64,000 nt of DNA, taken from assembly GCA_017163975.1 (NCBI GenBank), contig JAFFSR010000343.1, positions 4,596,001 to 4,660,000 of the forward strand, given 5' to 3'. Below are positions 1-9,360 of this stretch, piece by piece. The position numbers and the translations under genes are program-made. This stretch comes from Anastatus disparis. Lineage: Eukaryota > Arthropoda > Insecta > Hymenoptera > Eupelmidae. Each line of letters begins with the position of its first letter. Within the stretch, counting starts at the first letter, position 1. The notes below the pieces were generated by a model, which saw nothing but the letters and a program-made list of their open reading frames with translations, was not told the DNA's origin and did no database searches.

Positions 1-117
1 TATTTTTTGTTAGTTTTAGTATATTAAAAAATGGCTATAGAAATGAGTGTTTATTGTTTCTTGAATTATTAAATTTCTATTCCCGTGTTTGATTACTGGT
101 AGAATTTGACGAAAATC

Positions 118-334
118 CAGTAGAGTTCAGTGGAGTAGTGGCTAAGGCGCGTGACTCGTATTCCCGTTGGCGCGGGATCGATTCCCCGTCTGGTCGCTTT
201 TTCGCTGTCTCTGCCGTGGGCTGACACCACGTTAAATAATACGTCAAATTGTGTTGTTTTAAAAATGAATTTCTATGTGTTAAAAAAGGGCAGTAATGCC
301 CGTGGATATAATAAAAAAAAAAAAAAAAAAAAAA
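118..334 (+). mobile_element. tRNA-derived SINE with poly(A) tail
   Basis: A polymerase III A box (TAGTGGCTAAGG, 135-146) and B box (GGGATCGATTCC, 174-185) stand at normal tRNA spacing. They are followed by a ~120-bp unrelated body and a 22-A tail at 313-334. The target duplication AAAATC appears at 112-117 and again at the end of the A tail (331-336). The insertion splits the Helitron helicase between the codons for GGD and FRQ, so the site can be dated as younger than the Helitron. The SINE carries no protein; the open frame starting at 151 is a shadow. Confidence 0.75.
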
Positions 335-505
335 TCACCACCTAATAATTAATTTTCCACCAAAAGTATTATTATTATTACAAACGTCTTTTAATGTAGT
401 ATTAACTAATTCTAGTGCTTTTTTAGAATCATTGATCCTTTATCCCAGATTATTACATCAGATTCCCGTAATTTTTTTTTATCTGAATTTACTTCTAAAA
501 TAGTA

Positions 506-693
506 TATTACGTAACAGGTATGGAAAGGCTTTATTTACAAAACGAGAAGTTAACGGCCTGAGCCGAAGGTGAGGGTCGTAATGAGTTTTGTAAAAAAGC
601 CTTTCCGTACTAGTTGCGTAATATATTTTTCGCCATGAGAGCCAAAAAAGAGCAACGAAGTTGCGATTTTAGGGTTAGAATGGCGAAAATATA
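506..693. repeat. Paired hairpins, MITE-like insertion in Helitron
   Basis: The sequence from about 506 (TATTACGTAACAGGTATGG) is repeated inverted near 590-627, giving a ~38-bp imperfect stem. A second stem follows, with TATTTTTCGCCAT near 627 answered by ATGGCGAAAATA near 690. The block separates the helicase segments TGIAST and VIIWDK, so it is an insertion. I cannot fix the target duplication. Confidence 0.55.
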
Positions 694-1281
694 GTTTAAA
701 TATTATTTATTTCCAAAGGTAATCTAAAAGTTCTATGAGTTGTCATACCTTTTGGTAATAAGGTAGATGCAATACCAGTCAATGAGAAACCATGCAAAAA
801 ATTTACGTAATTGAAATGACAGCATTATATTACATGCTTCAAATATATTATATATTTTTGAATCATGTTCAATTAATCCAAGAAGTGTTGCAACCTCTTT
901 ATAAGAATTATATGTTATGTTATCATACGTTTCTAAAACTTTATATATGAATTCACATGTTTAACTCGATTTAATATTAATTTAAAAAAAAAACGTTCAC
1001 TATTTTTAGGGGAAACCACATTTAAGCGACCTATGGTATAATTTTTTTGTTTACGAGTTCTTTTTGTCCAAATTTTTTTAGAATAATCAAATGCGTAATA
1101 TTGTGGCACATTAACATATTTTAATTTTCTTACAAATTCATCTTTTTTATTTAATTCAAACCAAGCTGTTAATGTTGTTTTACAGTTATTTAAAGCTTGT
1201 GATTCTTTATTTTCTTTAAAAATAATTTTCTGTTGATTTTCAGTGTAAATAGCTAAACATACTACAGCATGTCTTCTACCA

Positions 1282-1562
1282 CACGGAAAGAAGTGGTACG
1301 ACTGTACAGCCGTGGTACGATCACAGCAGACAGCAGTGATTTGATTCACCACGAGGCGGCGTGGCATACTGCTGTTCAGCTGTGCTTACACTTCCTACTG
1401 CCGTGTTTTCAATCACGGTCGTAGAAGGTGATTGAAAACACGGCAGTAGGAAGTGTAAGCACAGCTGAACAGCAGTATGCCGCGCCGCCTCGTGGTGAAT
1501 CAAATCACTGATGTCTGCTGTGATTGCACCATGGCTGTACAGTCGTACCACTTCTTTCCGTG
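1282..1562. repeat. 281-bp palindromic fold-back insertion
   Basis: Two arms of about 130 bp, with few mismatches, mirror each other around 1420; the outer ends are CACGGAAAG at 1282 and CTTTCCGTG at 1562. The block interrupts the Helitron between codons for FPIYA and HAVVCLAIYTENQ. It codes for nothing: the open frames at 933-1367 and 1321-1593 run partly through it by chance. GC content is higher than in the surrounding DNA. Confidence 0.75.
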
Positions 1563-1706
1563 CATAAATAGGAAACTGTTGTAAACTCCACACTGCTTCG
1601 ATAGGGCTTAAATACCTACCATTTACGTAGTGCGTAATTTCATCAAATATTTCTAAATTATTTTCATTAATTATTCTTTTAAATTTACAAAATGCTTTAT
1701 TTCCCC

Positions 1707-2813
1707 TTTATATGAATCGGCGCATGCAAAAAGGGCCCTAAGTCCATTCTAACGAATTTTGGAAAAATGAAAATTAGTGTATTACTCCTCTCACGCTTGG
1801 TGGATTAACTTGGAATTCATTACATACGTAGTTGGTATTGTCAAAAGTAGGATAATACATTTACTATTGCTAAAACTGACAGATGAATTTTTTTAATTGA
1901 TAAAAAAACCAATGGACTTAGGTCCCTTTTTGCAGAATTTGTAAAAATTAACATTTTTATGGAAATATATTTATTTTTTATTCATCAATAATACATTTCA
2001 CAATATTGTTATATTATTTCATACATATAAAACTAATAATTTATTTAGAAAAATAATTTTCAACAATTCATTAACAAATAACTACTAAATTTCTTTAAAT
2101 ACTAACATGAATAAATAAATAAATAAATAAATGAATAAATAAAGGAATGAATAAATAAATAAATAAATGAATAAATAAATGAATGAATAAATAAATAAAT
2201 AAATAAGTAAATAAATAAATGAATACAGATAAATATTATTAATCACAAGTAAGATATTCAAGAAGAACGTTGAAAACTTTTTTATATTGACTTGGTATGT
2301 AATTTATCAGTTTTTTTTAATCTTCAATTTTTGATTTTTTTATAGAAACGTAACCATCTGAAAAAACTTTAACTAAAACTATTAACTATTTTTTACTATT
2401 TTTTCTTTAACGATTTTTTTTTAATTTTAACTTTTTGCAGAAACTAAAATTTAAAAAATAAGGTTTTTACTATTTACATTATGATGTAGCATCATTTTTC
2501 ATGCACAAATTTGATCGTATCTCATTTTTTCCAATAAATGGATATAAGGCCATGCACCGATTCATGTACCTTGTACTACATTCTTAAAATTAAGGGATTT
2601 CTATATGCAAAAATATTAAATTCGGCAAAAAGCGACCTAAGTCCGGGACTTAGGTCCCTTTTTGCAGAACTGAATATTTAAAAAATGCTTTTATATAGCA
2701 TTTGAACATTGCATTTGATGGAGATTGCAATTCTATTACGTAATATGGAGCTATCTAAATTTGACCCAAAATTGGACTTAGGTCCCTTTTTACATACACT
2801 GATTCATATAAAT
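1707..2813. mobile_element. 1.1-kb non-autonomous TIR element
   Basis: TIRs of about 34 bp begin TATATGAATC at 1709 and end GATTCATATA at 2810; both continue into a run reading AAAAAGGGNCCTAAGTCC. Motif CTTAGGTCCCTTTTTGCA recurs inside at about 1917 and 2650, where it is part of a palindrome. No coding potential is seen. The element contains an (AAAT)-rich microsatellite at 2106-2222. It interrupts the Helitron Rep gene. Superfamily is not assigned. Confidence 0.7.
2106..2222 (+). repeat. (AAAT)n-type microsatellite
   Basis: Imperfect tetranucleotide tract of AATA/AATG units inside the 1.1-kb TIR element. Confidence 0.9.
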
Positions 2814-3336
2814 AATCAAAATATATCTTACACTTTGAGTTAATGCGCAATATTCTATATTTATGTGACATTTATATTTTTTTAATAAAAAGATATTTTA
2901 TGGAACTACCATAGAATTATTAATACATATAATTTTATTATATTTTCTTATTCTATAAGTATGATTTTCTGAAGAATTATCTCTTCTCCTATATTCAGGA
3001 TAACCGTTTTTTATGAATAATGTAGATTCTTTAAATGATTTTGGAAATTTTTTAGAAAATTTTTTCATTTGTATCATAACAAGGTGATTTATTAGTATGA
3101 GGACCGTGTAACATATGTTCAATTACTAATTTATATAAAATTTTATCATCGTCTTTTAATGGAATTTCAGCTGAAATATGTTTATTAATAGTTTCTGGTG
3201 TTATTAGCTTATCTTCAGGACGTAATGCTTAAAGTATATGAGCATGAGGAATACCTTTTTTCTGAAATTTTATAGTAAATACATATGCAATGATAGTTCT
3301 GAAAATTTTATTTTTTGTAATATCATTGAGAATCAA

Positions 3337-4082
3337 TTAAAATTTGGCATAGAATAATCTAACAGTTATATTCGGAATATCATTAGGTATTGTTTCTTTT
3401 GGAAAATCTTCTAAAATTTCTGTTAATTCTTTCCGTTTTGGATTACATGTTACTGTTATTAATAGATCTCGTCTTCCTATGATTCTTGATATAGCCATTG
3501 CGCCTTGATAATGCTGCTGCATATACCTTGAACCACCAATGTAAGTAGCTGGTAATATAAAAATGTTCCCCAATCTTTTTTTATTTTCTTAATTATTTGA
3601 ATTATTTGAAGCACTATGCAACACGTGATCTAATAACCCTTGATAACATTCTATTCTCAATTGTTTTTGGTTGTTACGAAAAAAATTCATTCTATTATTT
3701 TTAACCATAACTAAAGCATGTAAAAAATATTGTTGCGTTAATTTACCGCAATATAATATTGGATTAAATAATTTTGCATTTGGTCGATATGCAATTCTAT
3801 TTGAATAATATTGTAATGCTGTAAGATTCGTACTGTTTTTATCATTCATTTTTTTTTATAACCAAGACTCCATCCTAAATCACCAGCTGGGAATAATAAT
3901 AGAAAAACCATAGGGCCAACGTGATGGGATAATTTGTTGAAATAAATAAATTTCATATCATTTTTTGATTCAGATTTAGGGTATACACAAAGATCAAAGT
4001 CTTCCGATATTCCAGACTGTGATACTAATATAGCGCCACATTCTGAAGTCAATGGTTTATTATATGGGTTTAAGTTTTCCAT
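3337..4082 (-). pseudogene. Helitron Rep N-terminal region, three frame fragments
   Basis: Three open pieces abut on the minus strand. The piece at 3846-4082 ends FLLLFPAGDLGW. The piece at 3589-3849 carries QQYFLHALVMVKNNRMNFFR. The piece at 3337-3573 reads ILPATYIGGSRYMQQHYQ then LLITVTCNPK. Each matches a conserved block of animal Helitron replication proteins in the expected order just before the HUH motif. Frame changes between pieces show frameshift decay. The region would have belonged to the same polypeptide as the OTU and helicase segments or to a neighbouring frame of it. Confidence 0.8.
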
Positions 4083-4212
4083 TTTCCCGTAAAAAATATA
4101 TTCTATAATTTGGTGTATTTTCTATATTTGATATTTCATGTAAAAATTTATAAGATTTAACGTATGGATTTTTATTTAATACTCTTGTTATTATTTCTGA
4201 ATGTTTAGTAAT

Positions 4213-4593
4213 TCATTTTTTATTTGTTTTTAATCTTTTCTCTATAGAAACAATATCATCATAGATGTATAATTGACTACAAGATAGTTCATCATTATTA
4301 TAAGATAACAAATTAGTAGGAGTTATATGACTTATTTGTCTTTGTAATTTAAGATTATACATAGCTTTTTCTTTTTCGTGTTTAATATTAGCACTAAAAG
4401 TATCAAAACTAAAATTATTATTATAATATCTAATTAAATGACAAAAATTATTATCATTCAAGATTAAAGATTTTACATTATTGTCATATTCTCTAAGAGG
4501 GAGCAAATTAATTTTTTCGTTTGCACAACAATTTGATTCATTTTTTTCTTCATTCCAATATATAGCTTTACAAAATTTACAAACATAATTCAT
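4213..4593 (-). pseudogene. Helitron N-terminal Cys-rich (zinc-finger-like) segment
   Basis: The 126-residue open frame begins MNYVCKFCKAIYW and continues to NCCANEKINLLPL, a C-x2-C ... CC pattern typical of the N-terminal region of animal Helitron replicases. A middle part ends in the SQLYIYD block that usually follows. It lies between the OTU segment and the Rep blocks. Known role in the family is uncertain, probably DNA binding. Confidence 0.7.
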
Positions 4594-4689
4594 TTTAGGA
4601 AAATAAGATTCATTTTCGATTTTATTTATTATTATGTGATTATTATTATTTGAAATAAAATCTTCATTTAGTTTATTACAATGATTTTT

Positions 4690-5372
4690 TGGATAATAAA
4701 TATTATTATTACTTAATAATTGTATTTTATTCGTATCAATATTAGGATATAATTTAATTTTTTCAATTATATTTTTATCAAAATATTCAGATTTAATTTT
4801 TCTTTTTTATTATATTTTTTATATTTTAATCTTAATAATAATTCATTAATGTTTATATTATTACTTTCAATTATTTCATAATGACCTGCATCTATATCGC
4901 CACTTAACGATAATAATAATTTAAAAAAATTCAAAGGATCTCCAAAAGAACAGTTGTTTTCGGAATTTCCTACATACACAGAAACATAAATATCATAAAA
5001 TTCTGTAAAAGTTTTGATTTCTATTTCTGATCCAAAAATTTCAAACCGTTTCATATGATTATAATAATCATCAGAAGTTATTATATCTTTATAATAATTA
5101 TTGCCTATTATTGAATATTTATAATTTTTCCAATCATCAATTATATGTTGAACAACTTTTAATCTTATTTTGAAATGATAATCTTGTTTATTATACACCA
5201 AAAGAGAAAAACATCTAAATAAACAATTACCATCTTTATCAATAATCGAATTTTGATTACAATGATTTTTCAAATTATAATTATTATTATTACTTGATAA
5301 TTGTATTTTATTCGTTTCAATATTAGGATCGAATTAAATTTTTCCAATCATATTTTTATTAAAATATTCATT
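4690..5372. repeat. ~90-bp direct repeats flanking the OTU segment
   Basis: A stretch at about 4690-4790 (including TTCGTATCAATATTAGGAT) recurs at about 5277-5372 with some 85 percent identity. The OTU-coding segment lies between the two copies. The repeat may reflect a duplicated coding module or a tandem duplication with divergence. Confidence 0.65.
4767..5273 (-). pseudogene. OTU-family cysteine protease domain of the Helitron
   Basis: This 168-residue segment contains DKDGNCLFRCFS with the catalytic Cys near residue 18, and DAGHYEII with the catalytic His near residue 131, separated by the spacing normal for OTU deubiquitinase folds. OTU domains are known passengers of animal Helitrons and Helentrons. 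The start shown is only the first Met in the frame. The domain itself is uninterrupted, but the host element is degenerate. Confidence 0.8.
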
Positions 5373-5375
5373 TTT

Positions 5376-5417
5376 GGGGGTTGGTGAGCGGAGCGAGCAG
5401 GGGACCCCCCCCCCTAG
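5376..5417 (+). mobile_element. Helitron-type 3' terminus
   Basis: A G-rich run is followed by GGTGAGCGGAGCGAGC, then a hairpin-forming G/C tract ending in CTAG at 5414-5417 with T next. This is the classical Helitron end (hairpin then CTRR, inserted before T). It points to a plus-strand element, whereas the adjacent coding Helitron reads on the minus strand. Confidence 0.6.
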
Positions 5418-5975
5418 TGTATATATTTCTCTATATTATTAAAAATATATCGCCGCTGGTGCCGTCTGAAATATGCCCCTCATTTTTGGCTCCTCATTTT
5501 TTAACTTTCATTTAGCTAAAATCAGCTGAAAGTCAGCTAAAATTTAGGTAAATTTAGCTATAATTTAGCTGAAAGCAAGCTAAAAGTCAGCAAAAAGTTA
5601 CCTAGAAGTTAGTTAGAAGTTAGCTAAAAATCAGCAAGAATCATCTAATGATTTAAGTTAATTAAAAAGGTAAAACAAAAGTATTATTAATTGCAATAAT
5701 ATAAAACAATGTTTTACTAAGTATAAGTGTTTTAATTTTATTATTAATTGCAATTTATCAGTGAATTCAAATTAAACATTTTAATTTTTAAGTTATTTGA
5801 AAATAAAAATAATATATTCTAAATTCAATAGAAAAATTTTTGGTGAATTGAATTATGTCAATTTGAAAAAAAAGAAAAATTTAATGATTAAATTAGAAAA
5901 GTATTTATTATGTTTTAAAGTTTTACGTGTCAAGTGGGGGTTGGCGCGTTTGCGCGCAGGGGGCTTGCCCCCTAG
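5418..5975 (+). mobile_element. Non-autonomous Helitron ending CTAG|T
   Basis: Its end (about 5936-5975) repeats the motif of the terminus at 5376-5417: GGGGGTTGGCGCG, then hairpin AGGGGGCTTGCCCCCT, then CTAG at 5972-5975 followed by T. The left boundary is taken as the base after the previous CTAG and is uncertain. The body is non-coding and includes an array of TTAGCTAAAA-like units. Same family as the neighbouring terminus. Confidence 0.6.
5508..5640 (+). repeat. Degenerate 10-11-bp tandem repeat (TTAGCTAAAA-like)
   Basis: About a dozen imperfect units such as TTAGCTAAAA, AAGTCAGCTAA and AGTTAGCTAAAA follow each other with a spacing near one helical turn, inside the non-autonomous Helitron. 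Confidence 0.7.
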
Positions 5976-7556
5976 TATATATATATATTTATTTATTTAT
6001 TTATATGTGTGTGTATATATATAAAAATAATATTATGATTTTGACATTAATACGCTTGAACTATTATTGCAAACATCGCGAATTAAACATAGATATCGCT
6101 TGCAGTACAATTTTATTATCATCTTCAATTCTCAATTTTCTCATATATCAAGTTGGAAGACCTCCCTGCACTTGCGAGGAGAAAAATTAACGACGTCACC
6201 ATGCGGTAACATCATCAAACCACTGAATTCATTGGAATTTCTCTATTTAAATAAATGATTTATTTAAATTGATAAAATGATTTTATCGAAGCCTTCAAAC
6301 CTAAAAGTCCCAAGTTCGATTCCAGCATGGAGAATTTTTTTTTTATTCGAATAAATCAAAAAATAATAGAACATATTTTTTATTAATTGAAATAATTTTA
6401 GTTTATGTTTTAATATCGTGTATTACTATAAAACAGTTATTTTTAAAATTTCATAATAAAATTATTGTAATGAAATGAAAATTTCTCAGTAGAATTAATT
6501 GATATGAAATAACCAGATGATATTATTTAATTTAAATTATTAATTAAAAATTGTATTATTAGTTAACAGATGTACTGCAGTCGCTATTAAATTGATTGCA
6601 TTATATCGAGTGATTATTAAATGAGTTTAAAAAAATCGTTTTCTTCAATTAAAAAAAAAATTTTTTCAAACTCGAAAAATCTAAAATAGTATGATTTAAT
6701 AAATCATTTATTCAAAGTATAACACTATTTTGTTAATATAAATTCCAAACTAAGAGAAAAATTATATTAAAAGGTTTTTTTATTTTATTTGTTAATAAAG
6801 GTTTCTCATATTATATATAAAAAATTAAATAATTTGTTTCATTTACTAAACATTTATTTAGATTAAATAAATTTTTTTTAATAAAAAAAAAAATTTGTCA
6901 TATTAACTAAAATTTTTGATATCCACTAAATAAAGAGTTTATTTGATTCAAAGACATTTTTTTCAATAAAATATTATTTAAATTGAATAAATTATTTAGT
7001 TTTTATTAATAAAATATTTATTTAAAGTAAATTTATTCAATTTGAATATCAAGTTTTGTAGATTGAAATAAATATTTATTTGAATTGACAAAATATTTAG
7101 TTGATTTAAAACATTAATTTAGTAATCACTATCAAATTGATTTTGTTGTACCAAATAATTATTTAATTAGTTTAAAAATATTGTTTCCTTAAATTAAAAA
7201 AATCATTTTATTAAATCAAAAAATCCGAAATAGTTTAATTAGATGAATTATATATTCAAAATATAAAAGCATTGAATATTTCTATCGCTCTTACAGTCGA
7301 ATAAAAATATATAGTAATAAATTGATATAATTTTACTCTTCATTCGACATGAGTATTGTTTTTAATAAAAATATATTGTTGATTTGAATAAAATAGTTAT
7401 TCAATTTAAATAAATGATATTCAATCAAATTACATCAGATTTTTGTTTTTATGAAATGATTTTTTAAAATTTGAATAAATAAGTTTTTCAATTTGACTAA
7501 ATATTTTATAAAAAAATAAATATATTGATTTTAAATAAACCATTTACTTGATTTAA
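5976..7556. other. AT-rich repeat island, first part
   Basis: No gene is visible. After a TA/TTTA microsatellite (5976-6010) there is a possible tRNA-like B box AAGTTCGATTCCAGC near 6311, without a convincing A box. The rest is dominated by ATTTAAATAAAT and TTCAAATAAAT words in both orientations. The same word use returns at 8157-9355, 12120-12800 and 17560-18130. Confidence 0.6.
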
Positions 7557-7773
7557 TTAAGGTGATGTAAACGGGCATATGATTCATACATAATTACCGA
7601 CATTGCAGTTTTCCAAATTTTTAATCTTTATTCAAAAATTTTCCAAAATATCTCTATATTATAGTTTATATTAGTTGAAATAAAAAATTGTAATATAGAC
7701 ATATTTTTAAAAATTTTGGAATAAAAATAAAAAATTTGGGGAACTGTAATGTCGGTATTTTACATTCCCTTAA
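7557..7773. mobile_element. TTAA-flanked inverted-repeat MITE
   Basis: TTAA at 7557-7560 is followed by GGTGATGTAAA, and TTTACATTCCC is followed by TTAA at 7770-7773. Internal arms starting TACCGACATTGCAGTT near 7593 and ending AACTGTAATGTCGGTA near 7758 fold back around 7677. No coding sequence. The right TTAA is shared with the next MITE. Confidence 0.7.
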
Positions 7774-8156
7774 GAGGAGGCCGTATAGCTCCATCCTTGT
7801 CTAATTTAATTTTTCGTTATTATTAATAAATTAAATAATGTTATACAAAAGTGAGGGTATAGCCCAATAGATTTCAGGACGAGCAAACGATCCTATTCTA
7901 TGAAAAAATATGAAATTTTCATTAGTTTTCGAGTGAGGTCTGAAACGGAATAACAGCTATCAAATTCAATTGTTTTTCCGTTTCAGACCTCACTCGAAAA
8001 CTAATGAAAATTTCATATTTTTTCATAGGATAGGATCGTTTGCTCGTCCTGAAATCTATTGGGCTATACCCTTACTTTTGCATAACAATATTTAATTTAT
8101 TAATAATAACGAAAATTTAGATTAGACAAGGACAGAGCTATACGGCCTCCTCTTAA
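7770..8156. mobile_element. Long-TIR fold-back MITE, TTAA target
   Basis: Begins TTAAGAGGAGGCCGTATAGC and ends with the inverse, GCTATACGGCCTCCTCTTAA. The ~180-bp arms match almost base for base and leave a loop of roughly 25 bp near 7965. Related elements are at 50675-51054, 58391-58788 and a half copy at 57021-57129. The TTAA target suggests piggyBac-type mobilisation, though the TIR start differs from the usual CCC. Confidence 0.8.
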
Positions 8157-9360
8157 TGATTCTTAATTACCCAATTTAATGTTAATTCAAATAAATACAA
8201 ATCCAAATAAATGTTTTATTAATAACCAATAAATATTTGGTTCGAGCAAGAACCGAATATTTGATTTAATTACTCAAAATTCAAATATGCATATTCAATT
8301 TAATTTTTTTTCAGTATGTGAGTTGGATGAAAAAATAATTTCTTAAATTCAATTCAAAAGTTAATTTAAATCAAATCAATACTTAATAAAAGTCAGGAAC
8401 TTGTAGGTGATATTTGTTGAAATCAAACAAATATTTTGTTGATTCAAATGATGTGTAAATTAATTCGAATAAGCAATCTTTTGATTTCAAAAGTATTCAC
8501 CAAATAAGTATTTATTTTAAGACAGAAATTTGTTATACATATTTGTTGAAATGAAAAAAATATTTTCTTAATTCAAATGAAAGAAGCATTGAATGAATAT
8601 ATATTTTAGTATATAAACAGTGATATTTCCGCAAATCGATTTTCTTGAATTAAATCATTTATTATATTCAAGTAAACTTTATACTAAATGCAAATGAATA
8701 TTTTTATTGTTTTTTTGAAATCAAATTATTAAAAATGAAACATTTTTTAAGTTCAAATACAATTTACTTAATCCAAAATGATATTTAGTTAAATCAAGTA
8801 AATTAATCTTTTGGTGTATGAAATATTATAAGATAATCTTTATTTAAGTAAAATAAATAGTAATTTCTAATATTTTTTTACAACCAAATAAATATTTATT
8901 TAATTGTAATCAACACATATTTTAGTGGTTTGTCATATTTCAGCAAATAAATTTTCTTGCATTAATAAATCATTCATTATTTTTAAGTAAATTTTATATT
9001 AAATTGAAATTAATATTTTTCTTGTTTATATAAAATATTCTTTTGAAATTAAATTATTGAAAATTGAACTACATTTCGTAAGTTCCTACACATTTTACTT
9101 AATTCAAAATTATATTTATTTAAAACAACTAAACTAATCTTTTAATGTATGAAACATCATAAGATAATTTTTATTTAAGTTAAATAAATGGTAATTTCTA
9201 ATATTTTGTCACAATTAAATGAATGTTCATTTAATTCAAATCAATACAGATTTGAATGGTTTGTCATATTTCAACAAATCATTTTTCTTGATTCAAATAA
9301 ATGATTTATTATTAATGAGTGCAAAATATCTTAAATATATACTAACAATTTTTTTGTTTT
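8157..9360. other. AT-rich repeat island, second part
   Basis: No gene seen. Contains two related ~280-bp blocks: the stretch around 8590-8910 is echoed at 8930-9250 (shared segments such as TCAAATTATT, TTAATCTTTT and TATGAAA..AT.ATAAGATAA), indicating an old tandem duplication. Confidence 0.55.

Larger units (their letters stand above)
1..1281 (-). pseudogene. Helitron helicase domain (Pif1-like), with preceding Rep-helicase linker
   Basis: Read leftwards, the pieces are TTLTAWFELN and WTKRTR linker blocks (933-1270), then TGIASTLLPKG and FRLPLEI (about 700-780), VIIWDKGSM (Walker B region, about 430-460), and DFRQILPVI (about 80-117). These match the order of helicase motifs in animal Helitrons. 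The Walker A block expected between the linker and TGIAST is missing, so an internal deletion removed the ATP-binding loop. The Walker B acidic residue after Asp is Lys. Interruptions are a hairpin element at 506-693 and a SINE at 118-334. Stops and a one-base frameshift before GGD confirm pseudogene status. Confidence 0.8.
1563..3336 (-). pseudogene. Helitron Rep catalytic region (HUH and Tyr pair), split by a 1.1-kb insertion
   Basis: Read leftwards, GIPHAHI near 3240-3252 carries the two His of the HUH metal site. It is followed by HGPH, FPKSFKES, GYPEYRRR and NNSMVVP (2898-3122), then LLKKYKCHINIEYC (2830-2890). The chain stops at the insertion 1707-2813 and resumes as FDEITHYVNGRYLSPIEAVW (about 1585-1690), which holds the catalytic Tyr pair. 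In known Helitrons this unit nicks and rejoins the transposon ends. In-frame stops (for example right after PHAHIL) show it is inactive. Confidence 0.8.
1..5372 (-). mobile_element. Decayed autonomous-type Helitron (OTU + Rep + helicase), extends past left edge
   Basis: Rolling-circle transposon read right to left. Fragments in the expected order are an OTU protease domain (4767-5273), an N-terminal Cys-rich segment (4213-4593), Rep N-terminal blocks (3337-4082), the HUH motif PHAH near 3240-3252, the Y-x4-Y block (about 1573-1700), and helicase blocks from about 1281 to 1. Many stops and frameshifts break the frame, so the element is dead. At least four younger elements sit inside it at 118-334, 506-693, 1282-1562 and 1707-2813. 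The far end (helicase C terminus and 3' hairpin) lies outside the window. Family assignment rests on motif order and is firm; exact termini are not resolved. Confidence 0.85.

Noticed and set aside
151..345. 64-codon frame at the left end
   Set aside because: It runs through a tRNA-derived SINE and its A tail.
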